The translations under genes and the position numbers were made by a program. Below, piece after piece: positions 7,998 through 16,040 of a stretch of DNA of 64,000 bases; position 1 is the stretch's first letter, and the number at the start of each line of letters is the position of its first letter. The DNA is from PR03 sp031362725 (GTDB lineage: Bacteria; Myxococcota_A; UBA9160; PR03), in the NCBI GenBank assembly GCA_031362725.1, contig JANLTC010000243.1:1-64000 (forward strand). Reading direction: 5' to 3'. The notes beneath the pieces were generated by a model, which was not told the origin of the DNA, did no database searches, and saw nothing but the letters and a program-made list of their open reading frames with translations.

Positions 7998-9710
7998 ATG
8001 CGCACACTTCGATGGGTCGTGATCACGCTACTGGCGGTCGCCGCGGTCTTCGCGATCTCGAAGATCAGCGGGGCGCCGTCAGTCGCCGACGGCAGCACGC
8101 TCGTCGTCGAGCTCTCGGGCAACTACCTCGAGGCCGGCGACGCGCCCGCCTTCTCTCAGTTGCTGGGCATGGATCGCCGCTCGCTGCTCGGGACGCTTTC
8201 GGAGCTGCGCAAGGCCGAGCGCGACGAGCGCATCACGCACGTGCTGCTCGTCGTGCGCGGGCTCCAGGTTGGCTGGGCAAAGGCGCAGGATCTGCGCGAC
8301 GCGATCCAGGCGTTGAGCAAGGCCGGCCGCCATCCGGTCGCGTATCTCGAAGTCGAGGGCTTCGGCGCCAATCGCGACTACTACGTCGCGAGCGCTGCCG
8401 AGAAGCTCTACATGGCGCCCGGTAGCGGCGCGCCGCTGATCGGACTCGCCGAGGAACACTGGTTCCTCGGCGGACTCTGGGACTACCTCGGTGTCACGGT
8501 GCAGGTCGCGCAGGCGGGCAACTACAAAGGCGCAGCCGACAGCATCATTGGCCACGGGATGAACGAGTTCTACCGCGAGCAGTCGAACCGGCTGCTCGAT
8601 TCGTTCGACGGACTCTTCGTCGCCGGCATCGCCGAGGCGCGTGGCGTCCCGGTCGAGACCGTGCGCAAGGTGATCGCGAGCGCGCCGTCGCGCCCCGAAG
8701 TGCTCGAAGCGCTGAAGCTGATCGACGGCGTGCGCACGCGCGCTGCGCTCATCGAAGAACTCGGCAAGGACACGATCGTCGAGGCGTCCGCCTACGCAGC
8801 GGTGGATGCGGCATCGCTGGGTTTCGATCCGCACACCACCTTCGCGCTGATCTACGGCAGTGGCACGATCCAGACCGGCAAGGGTTCGATGTCGCGCACC
8901 GGTTCGCCGGTCTTCGCATCCGAGACGGTGATCGAGGCACTGCAGAATGCCGCCGCGGACGACGAGATCCGGGCGATCGTGCTGCGCATCGACAGTCCGG
9001 GCGGCGGCGCGTTTCCGTCCGAGCAGATCTGGCAGGCGATTCGCGAGGCGCGCAAGAAGAAGCCGATCGTGGCGTCGTTTTCGGACTACGCGGCCTCGGG
9101 CGGCTACTACCTGGCGTCGGCGACCGACGCGATCGTCGCGCAGCCCGCCACGCTCACCGGCTCGATCGGCGTCTTCGCGGTGCGGCCGTCGCTGCACGGT
9201 GTGCTCGAGCGCTTCGGCGTCGGCATTGCCACGCTCGACCGCGCGCCGCACGCCGAGATCAACTTGATGACGCCGGAAATGTCGCAGGATACGAAGGACT
9301 GGTTGCAGGCCGACGTCGACGACACCTACCAGCGCTTCCTCTCGCGCGTCGCCGAGGGTCGCAGCCGCAGCGTCGCCGAGATCGACGCGGTTGCCGGCGG
9401 GCGCGTGTGGACCGGGGAGCAGGCCGTGACGCGCGGTCTCGTAGACGCGCTCGGCGGCCTGCGGGTCGCGGTGGAGAAGGCCAAGGAACGCGCTGGCATC
9501 GCCGTCGACGCCGACGTTGCGCTCGCGGTCTACCCGCCGCCGAAGCCGCTCGCCGAGCAGGTGCGCGAGGCGCTGCACATGAGCGTCGCGCAGAACGTCG
9601 CGGCCGCACTACCCTTCAGCCGGGCGCTCGCGAGCGTCAGCACCTGGCTCGACGCAATCGGCGCAGAGGGAACGGTGCTCGCTCCGTCGCTCTGGGTCGA
9701 GATTCACTGA
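7998..9710 (+). CDS. sppA: Signal peptide peptidase SppA (protease IV, long form)
   Basis: A 570-residue inner-membrane serine protease that degrades cleaved signal peptides. There is an N-terminal membrane anchor at about residues 4-20, then two SppA/ClpP-like domains, as in the 67-kDa long form. The general-base Lys is in AGNYKGAADS (near residue 176) and the nucleophilic Ser in YAASGGYYLAS (near residue 365), matching the split Lys-Ser dyad. The ATG is preceded by GGGGGTGAG. It is divergent from the thiolase-like gene, with 35 nt between the two starts. The two downstream genes follow closely and may share its transcript. Confidence 0.93.
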   Translation: MRTLRWVVITLLAVAAVFAISKISGAPSVADGSTLVVELSGNYLEAGDAPAFSQLLGMDRRSLLGTLSELRKAERDERITHVLLVVRGLQVGWAKAQDLRDAIQALSKAGRHPVAYLEVEGFGANRDYYVASAAEKLYMAPGSGAPLIGLAEEHWFLGGLWDYLGVTVQVAQAGNYKGAADSIIGHGMNEFYREQSNRLLDSFDGLFVAGIAEARGVPVETVRKVIASAPSRPEVLEALKLIDGVRTRAALIEELGKDTIVEASAYAAVDAASLGFDPHTTFALIYGSGTIQTGKGSMSRTGSPVFASETVIEALQNAAADDEIRAIVLRIDSPGGGAFPSEQIWQAIREARKKKPIVASFSDYAASGGYYLASATDAIVAQPATLTGSIGVFAVRPSLHGVLERFGVGIATLDRAPHAEINLMTPEMSQDTKDWLQADVDDTYQRFLSRVAEGRSRSVAEIDAVAGGRVWTGEQAVTRGLVDALGGLRVAVEKAKERAGIAVDADVALAVYPPPKPLAEQVREALHMSVAQNVAAALPFSRALASVSTWLDAIGAEGTVLAPSLWVEIH

Positions 9711-9741
9711 CGTCTCGCGTAGCCGAGAAGGAGAACGTCCG

Positions 9742-10173
9742 TTGCAGATGGAGAAAGAGTTCGACGTCGATCGCCCGCGAGCCGAAGCCGCGCAGCTGCT
9801 CGCCGACGAGGCCATCCTTTGCGAACTCTTCCCGGACAGCACGACCGAGATCGTCGCGCGCAAGGGGCAGCGCAAGACGATCGCGAGTCACTACACCGCG
9901 CTCGGCCGCGAGGGCGTCGCGACCTTCCACTTCGACTACGAGCCGGATGGCGACATCCGCTTCGAGAAGGTCTGCGACGGTCGCATCTGGCGCGAGCTGC
10001 GCGGCGCCGTGACGCTCTCCGAGCGCAAGCAGAAAACGCGGGTGCGGATCGAACTCGAAGGTCGCACCAAGGCGCTCGTTCCCGAATTCACGATCCGCGG
10101 TCCGATGCAGGATCAACTCGACCAGATGGCGAAGGCGTTGCGCAAGCGACTCGGCGCGAAGGCCTCCGCTTGA
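9742..10173 (+). CDS. SRPBCC-like hypothetical protein (DUF2505-type)
   Basis: A 143-residue cytoplasmic protein with no signal or membrane segment. Its beginning (EKEFDVDRPRAEAAQLLAD) and its alternating strand pattern ending in a long basic helix resemble START/SRPBCC helix-grip proteins such as DUF2505, which bind hydrophobic ligands; this is a fold-level guess. Start choice: TTG 9742 has AAGGAG 8 nt upstream, whereas ATG 9748 would be 14 nt away, so TTG is preferred. It is followed by a 4-nt overlapping hydrolase gene. Confidence 0.6.
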   Translation: MQMEKEFDVDRPRAEAAQLLADEAILCELFPDSTTEIVARKGQRKTIASHYTALGREGVATFHFDYEPDGDIRFEKVCDGRIWRELRGAVTLSERKQKTRVRIELEGRTKALVPEFTIRGPMQDQLDQMAKALRKRLGAKASA

Positions 10174-10976
10174 CGCGAATCCCCGCGTGCGATGGCATCG
10201 AACTCTACGTCGAGTCGCACGGGGACGGCCTGCCGATCGTGTTCTCGTGCGGCTACTCGACGACGCGCGAGAACTTCCGCCCGCAGGTCGCGCCGTTGGT
10301 CGCTGCCGGTCACCGCGTGGTGCTCTGGGACTACCGCGGCCACGGCGACTCCGACGCGCCCGACGACCCCGACGCGTACTCCTTCGAGATCGTCCTCGAC
10401 GATCTCGGTCGCGTGCTGGACTGGGCCGCGAAGGAAGGCTCGGTGGCCCTCGCCGGCTTCTCGTTCGGCGGCGCGCTTTCGCTGCATTTCGCGCTGCGTC
10501 ATCCGGAGCGCGTGCGGGCGCTGGTCTTGCTCGACACGGGCCCGGGCTTCAAGAATCCCGACGCACAGGCGGGCTGGCTCGCGCAGGTCGAGCGGATCGC
10601 GCAGAACCTCGAGACGCGCGGCCTGCAAGCCTTCGTCGAGAGCCGCGCCGCGGCCACCGCAATCGGCCGCCGCCCGGAGCTGCCGGCCGCCAAGCACGCG
10701 GCCCGCGCGATCGCGAAGATGTCGGCCCGTGGCGTCGCGAACTTCGGCCGCCGCGTGTCGGGGCCGATCCCCGGCTGTATCGATGAGCTGGCGAAGATCA
10801 CCGCGCCCGCGCTCGTCGTGGTCGGCGAGCAGGACGACGCCTACTTACGCGCCGCCGAAGTGATGGCCGCCCGGCTGCCCAACGCGAAGAAGGTCGTGAT
10901 CCCGGGCGCCGGACACGTCGTCAGCATCGAAGAACCCGAACTCCTGAACGCCGCCATCCTCGAGTTCCTCCGCTAG
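10170..10976 (+). CDS. Alpha/beta hydrolase
   Basis: A 268-residue alpha/beta-hydrolase. The nucleophile elbow is GFSFGGA, the acid is probably the Asp in VVGEQDDAYL, and the His is in GAGHVVSIEEP. The oxyanion region (FSCGYSTTREN) and the LWDYRGHGDSDAP strand are typical of esterase/lyase-type members. I start it at TTG 10170, which overlaps the previous stop as TTGA; no ATG or GTG exists nearby in frame and the family N-terminus (a short strand then GIELYVESHG) starts right there. The substrate is unknown. Confidence 0.86.
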   Translation: MTRIPACDGIELYVESHGDGLPIVFSCGYSTTRENFRPQVAPLVAAGHRVVLWDYRGHGDSDAPDDPDAYSFEIVLDDLGRVLDWAAKEGSVALAGFSFGGALSLHFALRHPERVRALVLLDTGPGFKNPDAQAGWLAQVERIAQNLETRGLQAFVESRAAATAIGRRPELPAAKHAARAIAKMSARGVANFGRRVSGPIPGCIDELAKITAPALVVVGEQDDAYLRAAEVMAARLPNAKKVVIPGAGHVVSIEEPELLNAAILEFLR

Positions 10977-10988
10977 CAGGAGCCGGGC

Positions 10989-11010
10989 GTCAACTTGTTT
11001 TTTGTCAACT
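10989..11010 (+). promoter_or_regulatory. Direct repeat GTCAACT in an AT-rich patch before the ECF sigma gene
   Basis: GTCAACT occurs at 10989 and 11004, separated by TGTTTTTT, an unusually AT-rich patch in this GC-rich sequence. It lies just upstream of the ECF sigma gene. ECF regulons are often autoregulated through AAC-containing -35 boxes, so this may be the sigma factor's own promoter or an operator. No second matched promoter was found in the window to confirm it. Confidence 0.3.
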
Positions 11011-11076
11011 CATTGGGCGCGACGGTGCGTAACCGGGAGCGACGGGCCGGGTTTGCTCCGAGCGGCGGAGACGGGC

Positions 11077-11649
11077 TTGCACGACGGCGATGAGGATGTG
11101 CGGCTCATGCTGGCCCTGGGCGCCGGTGACGAATCGGCGTTCGATCAGCTCTTCGCTCGCTGGTCGGGTCCGCTGCTGCGTCATCTCGAACGCATCGTGC
11201 GCGACGCTGCCTCCGCGGAGGAACTCGTGCAGGAGACTTTCCTTCGACTCTACCGTGCCCGCGAGCGCTACGAGCCGAACGCCCGCTTCTCGACCTGGCT
11301 CTACACGATCGCGACGCGCCTTGCGCTCAACGAATTGCGGCGGCCGCGGAACCAGAATCCGCACCGCAGCACAGACGAGGAGAACGAGCACGGCGCCGCG
11401 CTGGTTCTCGTCAGCGACACGCCGCGCGCGGACGACGTCGCCCACGCACGCCGCGTCAGCGACACCGTCGAGAGTGCACTCGCGAAGCTCCCCGAGCGCC
11501 AGCGCATCGCGCTCTGGCTCAGCGCCGTCGATGGACTCTCGTATGCGGAGGTGGCTGTGAGTCTCGAGACCAGCGAAAAGTCGGTGAAGGCCCTCGTGCA
11601 CCGCGCGCGCTGCACGCTGGCCGAATGGATCGGCGCGGAGGAACGATGA
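11077..11649 (+). CDS. ECF-family RNA polymerase sigma factor
   Basis: An extracytoplasmic-function sigma factor of about 190 residues. Region 2 is seen in FDQLFARWSGPLLRHLERI through RFSTWLYTIATRLAL (core binding and -10 recognition). Region 4 is seen in LAKLPERQRIALWL and LSYAEVAVSLETSEKSVKAL, a helix-turn-helix for the -35 box. The start is uncertain: TTG codons at 11002, 11053 and 11077 are in frame. I prefer 11077, which has GGAG about 5 nt upstream and gives the normal DEDVRLMLALGAGD opening. The stop overlaps the anti-sigma ATG (ATGA), the standard ECF sigma/anti-sigma pairing. Confidence 0.9.
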   Translation: MHDGDEDVRLMLALGAGDESAFDQLFARWSGPLLRHLERIVRDAASAEELVQETFLRLYRARERYEPNARFSTWLYTIATRLALNELRRPRNQNPHRSTDEENEHGAALVLVSDTPRADDVAHARRVSDTVESALAKLPERQRIALWLSAVDGLSYAEVAVSLETSEKSVKALVHRARCTLAEWIGAEER

Positions 11650-12422
11650 ACGAGATCGCGGAACGCTGTGCGCCGTTCGAAGCGGATCTGTCGGCGCTGC
11701 TCGATGGGCAACTCGATGCGCCGCGCGCGGGCGAAGTGCAGTCACACGCGGACTCGTGTCGCGACTGTGCGCACCGGCTCGCCGCGCTGCGTACGGTCGA
11801 CGGCGAGCTGCGACGCGTCGCCGCGGTGCCGGTCGATCCGGCGCGCATCGACGCGATGCGAAGCGCGCTCGTGGCGCGATTGCGCACGGAGCAGCCGGCC
11901 AACGCGTGCGCGCCGGTCGCGCGCCGCGCACCGCGTCGGCGCCGCCGCTGGCTCGTGCCGGTCACGCTCACCGCGACCGCCGCCGCGGTCGCCGGGCTAT
12001 TGCTGACGCTGGGGCCGGCCGCGCCGGTGATCGCACCGATCCCCGAAGTCGTCGTCGCAGCGCCGCTCGCAGCGAAGCTGCGCGCCGATGCCGAAGTCGC
12101 TGCGAGCGAGCTCCATGCGGGAATCCAGACGCCGATCGGCGCGAGCACGCCGCCCGATGAGGAGACGGCCGTGGTGACCCAACCCAAGCGCGCGAGCAAC
12201 GAATTGCGCCCCTGGACCTCGGTCCTCGTGGAGCTGCCGCCGCAGACCGGCGAAAAGCTGCGGCTGCGGCTCGAGGAACTCGCGCCCGAAGCGCGAAGCG
12301 AGTTGCTGTGGCGGCTCCTGCATCGGGCGCAGCTCGAGCCGCAGCAGCGCGCCGAGCTGCGCGAGAGACTTGCGAAACTCGCCGTGCTGTCGCCCGAAGA
12401 ACTGGAACTCGTGCTGCGTTAG
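11646..12422 (+). CDS. Membrane anti-sigma factor with zinc finger
   Basis: A 258-residue partner of the preceding sigma factor. The N-terminal anti-sigma domain holds the HxxxCxxC zinc motif (HADSCRDC), followed by an arginine-rich stretch and one transmembrane helix (WLVPVTLTATAAAVAGLLLT, about residues 103-122). This puts the sigma-binding part in the cytoplasm. The extracytoplasmic part ends in a helical segment rich in LSPEE/RAELRERL patterns like DUF3106 proteins. I infer that it holds the sigma factor inactive until an envelope signal arrives. Translation is coupled to the sigma gene by the ATGA overlap. Confidence 0.85.
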   Translation: MNEIAERCAPFEADLSALLDGQLDAPRAGEVQSHADSCRDCAHRLAALRTVDGELRRVAAVPVDPARIDAMRSALVARLRTEQPANACAPVARRAPRRRRRWLVPVTLTATAAAVAGLLLTLGPAAPVIAPIPEVVVAAPLAAKLRADAEVAASELHAGIQTPIGASTPPDEETAVVTQPKRASNELRPWTSVLVELPPQTGEKLRLRLEELAPEARSELLWRLLHRAQLEPQQRAELRERLAKLAVLSPEELELVLR

Positions 12423-12502
12423 CGCGACCGGGCGATCGCGCCCCTACCAGTTGCGGCTCCCGACGTGTCATGCTGCGGCTCCTCGATGGCCTGGAGCCAG
12501 CA

Positions 12503-13162
12503 GTGAGTGGACGTCTCGTCGATCTCAGCCACGTCGTCGCACACGGTCTCGAGACCTATCCGGGCCTGCCGGCGCCCGCGATCTCCGATCACCTTTCGCG
12601 CGTGGCGTCGCGCGCGCACTACGCGCCGGGCACGGAGTTCCAGATCGGTCGGATCGAGATGGTCGCGAACACGGGAACGTATCTCGATGCGCCGTTCCAT
12701 CGCTTCGCAGACGCGATCGACCTTGCCGGCCTGCCTCTCGAGCGAATCGCCGATCTCGCCGGCGTCGTCGTCGACGCGAGCGCCGCAGACCGCTGTATCG
12801 GCGTCGAGTCGCTGCCCGACGGCGATCTGCGCGGTTGCGCGGTGCTGTTTCGGACCGGCTGGTCGCGGCACTTCGGGACGCCCCGCTATGCAGTGGGCCA
12901 TCCGTTCCTCGCGGGCGCGGTCGCCGAGCAGCTCGCGCTGCGTCAGGCCGCACTGGTCGGGATCGATTCGCTCAACATCGACGACACCAGCGACGGCGCG
13001 CGCCCGGTCCACACCGCGCTGCTGCGCGCGGGCATTCCGATCGTCGAGCACCTGACGGATCTCGATGCGCTGCCGGGCGCCGCGTTCCGATTCTTTGCGG
13101 TACCCGTGAAGGTGCGCGGGATGGGGACCTTCCCGGTGCGCGCCTTCGCCATCGTGGAATGA
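12503..13162 (+). CDS. Cyclase-family (kynurenine formamidase-like) metal hydrolase
   Basis: A protein of about 220 residues from the cyclase / kynurenine-formamidase family. The opening RLVDLSHVVAHG and the metal motif HxGTHxD counterpart TGTYLDAPFH (His replaced by Tyr, DAPxH kept) are visible. Conserved GIDSLNIDD and the late IPIVEHLTDL with its Glu also fit the family. The HxxTH-to-Tyr change may alter metal binding. I prefer GTG 12503, which has GGAG 6 nt upstream and starts at the domain; ATG 12470 would add 11 residues. It begins a tight run of four genes with gaps of 0-10 nt. Confidence 0.8.
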   Translation: MSGRLVDLSHVVAHGLETYPGLPAPAISDHLSRVASRAHYAPGTEFQIGRIEMVANTGTYLDAPFHRFADAIDLAGLPLERIADLAGVVVDASAADRCIGVESLPDGDLRGCAVLFRTGWSRHFGTPRYAVGHPFLAGAVAEQLALRQAALVGIDSLNIDDTSDGARPVHTALLRAGIPIVEHLTDLDALPGAAFRFFAVPVKVRGMGTFPVRAFAIVE

Positions 13163-13169
13163 AGGCGCC

Positions 13170-13529
13170 GTGATCGTCGCGATCGACCACGTACAACTCG
13201 CGATGCCGCGCGCTGGCGAAACGCGTGCGCGCGACTTCTATGTCGGCGTGCTCGGGCTCGCCGAGGTCGCGAAGCCGGCGGAACTCGCCACGCGGGGCGG
13301 CTGCTGGTTCGAGAACGCGGCGGTGCGCGTGCACCTCGGCGTCGATCGCGACTTCCACCCCGCACGCAAGGCGCATCCGGCGTTTCGCGTGGCGGATCTT
13401 GCGGCATTGCTCGCGCGCGCGCGCGATCGCGGGGTCCCCATCCACGACGAAGAGCAGCGCGGCGGCGAGCACCGCGCCTATCTCGACGACCCGTTTGGCA
13501 ACCGCATCGAGCTGATCGAAACGCTCTGA
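13170..13529 (+). CDS. VOC/glyoxalase-superfamily protein
   Basis: A 119-residue single vicinal-oxygen-chelate unit. The HVQLAMPRAGE opening, RARDFYVGVLGL helix and closing YLDDPFGNRIELIE are the hallmarks. Metal ligands of such proteins would be the His of DHVQ, a central His and the Glu of NRIELIE. Proteins like this act as lyases, isomerases or dioxygenases, or bind antibiotics; this one cannot be assigned. It lies 7 nt after the cyclase-family gene and 10 nt before the PNPOx-like gene, so it is almost surely co-transcribed. Confidence 0.85.
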   Translation: MIVAIDHVQLAMPRAGETRARDFYVGVLGLAEVAKPAELATRGGCWFENAAVRVHLGVDRDFHPARKAHPAFRVADLAALLARARDRGVPIHDEEQRGGEHRAYLDDPFGNRIELIETL

Positions 13530-13539
13530 AGGAGGGCGC

Positions 13540-14094
13540 ATGGGCAAGGTCTTCGACGGGATCGACGAACGCATGCGCGAATGGTTGCAGGCGCAGCGGA
13601 TGTTCTTCGTCGCGACCGCGCCGCTTTCCGGTGACGGGCTGGTGAATCTGTCGCCGAAGGGGCAGGGCAGCTTTGCGGTGCTCGGCCCGCGTCGCGTCGC
13701 GTATCTCGACTTCACGGGCAGCGGCGTCGAGACGATCGCGCACCTGCGCGAAAACGGACGCATCGTGGTGATGTTCTGTGCATTCGACGGTCCGCCGCGC
13801 ATCGTGCGGCTCCACGGGAGCGGCGAGGCGGTGTTGCCGGGCGCGGTGGGGTTCGACGCTGTCGCGGCATTGTTTCCGCAATACGAGGGCACGCGGGCCG
13901 TGATCCACGTCGATGTTACGCGGATCGCCGATTCGTGCGGCTGGAGCGTGCCGCGCTACGCGTACCAGGGCGAGCGCAGCCAGCTGGAGGAATGGGCGAC
14001 GAACAAGGGCGAAGCCGGCCTGCGCGCCTATCGCGCCGAGTACAACGCCCGTAGCCTCGACGGTTTGCCGGGTCTCGACGGCGGAGACGCGTAG
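13540..14094 (+). CDS. Pyridoxamine 5'-phosphate oxidase-like flavin protein
   Basis: A 184-residue protein of the FMN-binding split-barrel family. The N-terminal half is diagnostic: MFFVATAPLSGDGLVNLSPKG and AYLDFTGSGVETIAHLRENGRI are typical of a bacterial subgroup annotated as PNPOx family. The C-terminal part carries the PRYAYQGERSQLEEWA segment common in that subgroup. An AAGGAGGG ribosome-binding site lies directly upstream of the ATG. The reaction is unknown; members reduce flavin, F420 or heme-related substrates. Confidence 0.85.
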   Translation: MGKVFDGIDERMREWLQAQRMFFVATAPLSGDGLVNLSPKGQGSFAVLGPRRVAYLDFTGSGVETIAHLRENGRIVVMFCAFDGPPRIVRLHGSGEAVLPGAVGFDAVAALFPQYEGTRAVIHVDVTRIADSCGWSVPRYAYQGERSQLEEWATNKGEAGLRAYRAEYNARSLDGLPGLDGGDA

Positions 14095-14793
14095 TTGGAT
14101 ACCGCGCTCGACGGCCTCGTCTGGTACGTGGTCTTCCTGTTCTCGACGTCGCTGCACGAAGCCGCCCACGCGTGGGCGGCGCAGCGCGGCGGCGATCCGA
14201 CCGCGTACCTCGCGGGCCAGGTGTCGCTCGACCCGCGGCCGCACATTCGCCGCGAGCCGTTCGGGATGGTGCTGTTGCCGCTCTTCACGGCAATCACGTC
14301 GGGCTGGCCGATCGGCTACGCGAGCGCGCCCTACGATCCGATCTGGGCCGCACACCATCCGCGCCGCGCGGCATGGATGTCGCTCGCCGGGCCCGCAGCG
14401 AATCTGCTGCTCGTGCTGCTCGCGAGCGCCGTGATCTGGGCTGGCATCGCCGCCGACGTCTTCGCGGTGCCCGAGTCGGTGAACGGCTCGTCGATCGTCG
14501 CCGCGACGAGCGCGGGCGTAGCGAGCGCCGGGGCATTCCTGGTCAGTGCGTTCTTCACGCTGAACTTGATCCTGTGTCTGTTCAACTTGATGCCGCTGCC
14601 GCCACTCGACGGCTCGGGTGCGATCGGCCTGCTGCTCCCCGCATCGGCGGCGTTGCGCTTCCAGCAATGGTCGCGTCACCCGGTTCTGGCGATCGCCGGC
14701 ATCGTCGTCGCGTGGAACGTCTTCGGCCCGATCTTCCACCGCGCGTTCTGGATCGCGATCGGGCTGCTCTATCCGGGTTCCGGATTCGAATAG
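14095..14793 (+). CDS. Site-2 protease family membrane metalloprotease (M50)
   Basis: A 232-residue membrane protein with the zinc motif HEAAH at about residues 21-25 inside the first transmembrane helix and the third zinc ligand in NLMPLPPLDG near residue 163. It is the short M50B type without a PDZ domain. At least four hydrophobic helices are visible. It starts at TTG 14095 directly after the previous stop, the only start that keeps the first helix. The role is intramembrane proteolysis of an unknown substrate; a link to the nearby anti-sigma factor is possible in principle but not shown. Its 3' end overlaps the converging symporter gene by 25 bases. Confidence 0.85.
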   Translation: MDTALDGLVWYVVFLFSTSLHEAAHAWAAQRGGDPTAYLAGQVSLDPRPHIRREPFGMVLLPLFTAITSGWPIGYASAPYDPIWAAHHPRRAAWMSLAGPAANLLLVLLASAVIWAGIAADVFAVPESVNGSSIVAATSAGVASAGAFLVSAFFTLNLILCLFNLMPLPPLDGSGAIGLLLPASAALRFQQWSRHPVLAIAGIVVAWNVFGPIFHRAFWIAIGLLYPGSGFE

Positions 14794-16040
14794 GCATCCT
14801 CGCCATGCGCCACCACAACAGCGGCGGCGAGATCGCCGGTGACATTGACGGTCGTGCGACACATGTCGAGGAAGCGATCGACGCCCAGAATTAGGCCGAT
14901 CGCTTCGGGCGGAATGCCGACCATGCCGAGGATCATCGCGATCACCGGGATCGAACCGGCCGGCACACCGGCGGTGCCGACGCCGCCGAGCACGCAGACG
15001 CCGACCACCGCGAATTGCTGGCTGAGCGCGAGATCGACGCCGTAGAGCTGCGCGAGGAACAGCACCGTCACGCCTTCGAAGAGCGCCGTGCCATTTTGAT
15101 TGGCGGTCGAGCCGATCGTCAGCACGAAGCGCGACACGTGCGACGGCAGGTGGAGTTCGTTCTCGGCGACCAGCAGCGCGGTCGGTAGCGTCGCATTGCT
15201 CGATGCGGTGGAGAACGCCGTCAGCATCGCGGGACGCACCGCGCGGAAGAAGGCGAGCGGATTCATGCCGCCGAGCCAGCGCACCGAGATCGAGTACGTG
15301 ACGAGCATGTGGATCGCGAGCGCGCCGACGACCACGGCTACGTACGCGGCCAGTTCGCCCAGCACCTCGTAGCCGAGACGCGCGGTGGTGGTGAAGAGGA
15401 GGCACGCGACACCGATCGGCGCACATCGGATCACCATCGCGAGCAGCCACATCACGACGTCGTAGAGCCCCTGCAGCGAGTCTTCGAGGCGCCGCGCCGC
15501 GTCGGTGCGAACGGCGGCGAGACCGATGCCGAGCAGCAGCGAGAACACCATCACCGCGAGCATGTCGCCGCTCGCGAGCGCCGCGACCGGATTCGACGGC
15601 ACCAGCTGCACGAAGAACTCCGAACCGCTGCGACCCGCGAGCGGCGAGGGCGCCTGCGCGGCCGCCGTCGTGCTGGCGCGCAGCTTCTCTACGAGTTCCG
15701 GATTCATGCCGCGCCCCGGTCCGACGATCTCGACCAGCGCGACGCCGAGTCCCACCGCGATGCCGCTCACCGCGACCGTATAGAGCAGGAAGCGCAGACC
15801 GAGACGGCCGAGTTTGCGCAGGTCGCCGAGGCTGGCCACGCCGAGGGCGAGCGCCGGCACGACCAGTGGAATCACCAGCATCGAGAGCAGCCGCAAGAAG
15901 ATCGTGCCGATCGGCGCCGTTGCGTAGCTGACGACGCTCTCGACGAACGCCGAACCCGGCGCCACGAAGTGCGCCAGCGTGCCGAGGCCAGCGCCGACCA
16001 CGAGCCCGAGCAGCATCTGTCGCGAGAGACGTCCCGTCAC
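14769..16040 (-). CDS. Dicarboxylate/amino-acid:cation symporter (DAACS family)
   Basis: A 423-residue inner-membrane transporter related to GltP/DctA. Family signatures are visible: FSTASSNATLPTAL (serine-rich hairpin), ANQNGTALFEGV (NMDG-like sodium/aspartate motif) and GVPAGSIPVIAMIL followed by DRFLDMCRTTVNVTGD. About eight membrane segments plus two re-entrant loops fit the family. It takes up C4-dicarboxylates, glutamate or aspartate with Na+ or H+. I place the start at GTG 16040, which overlaps the ThiI stop as GTGA and gives the usual length; the open frame upstream is an arginine-rich shadow of ThiI. Confidence 0.9.
   Translation of the reverse strand: MTGRLSRQMLLGLVVGAGLGTLAHFVAPGSAFVESVVSYATAPIGTIFLRLLSMLVIPLVVPALALGVASLGDLRKLGRLGLRFLLYTVAVSGIAVGLGVALVEIVGPGRGMNPELVEKLRASTTAAAQAPSPLAGRSGSEFFVQLVPSNPVAALASGDMLAVMVFSLLLGIGLAAVRTDAARRLEDSLQGLYDVVMWLLAMVIRCAPIGVACLLFTTTARLGYEVLGELAAYVAVVVGALAIHMLVTYSISVRWLGGMNPLAFFRAVRPAMLTAFSTASSNATLPTALLVAENELHLPSHVSRFVLTIGSTANQNGTALFEGVTVLFLAQLYGVDLALSQQFAVVGVCVLGGVGTAGVPAGSIPVIAMILGMVGIPPEAIGLILGVDRFLDMCRTTVNVTGDLAAAVVVAHGEDAYSNPEPG

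Noticed and set aside
12943..15450. An 835-codon minus-strand frame opposite the VOC, PNPOx-like and M50 genes and overlapping the symporter
   Set aside because: Low-complexity Arg-rich antisense; the opposite-strand genes have clear motifs and ribosome-binding sites.
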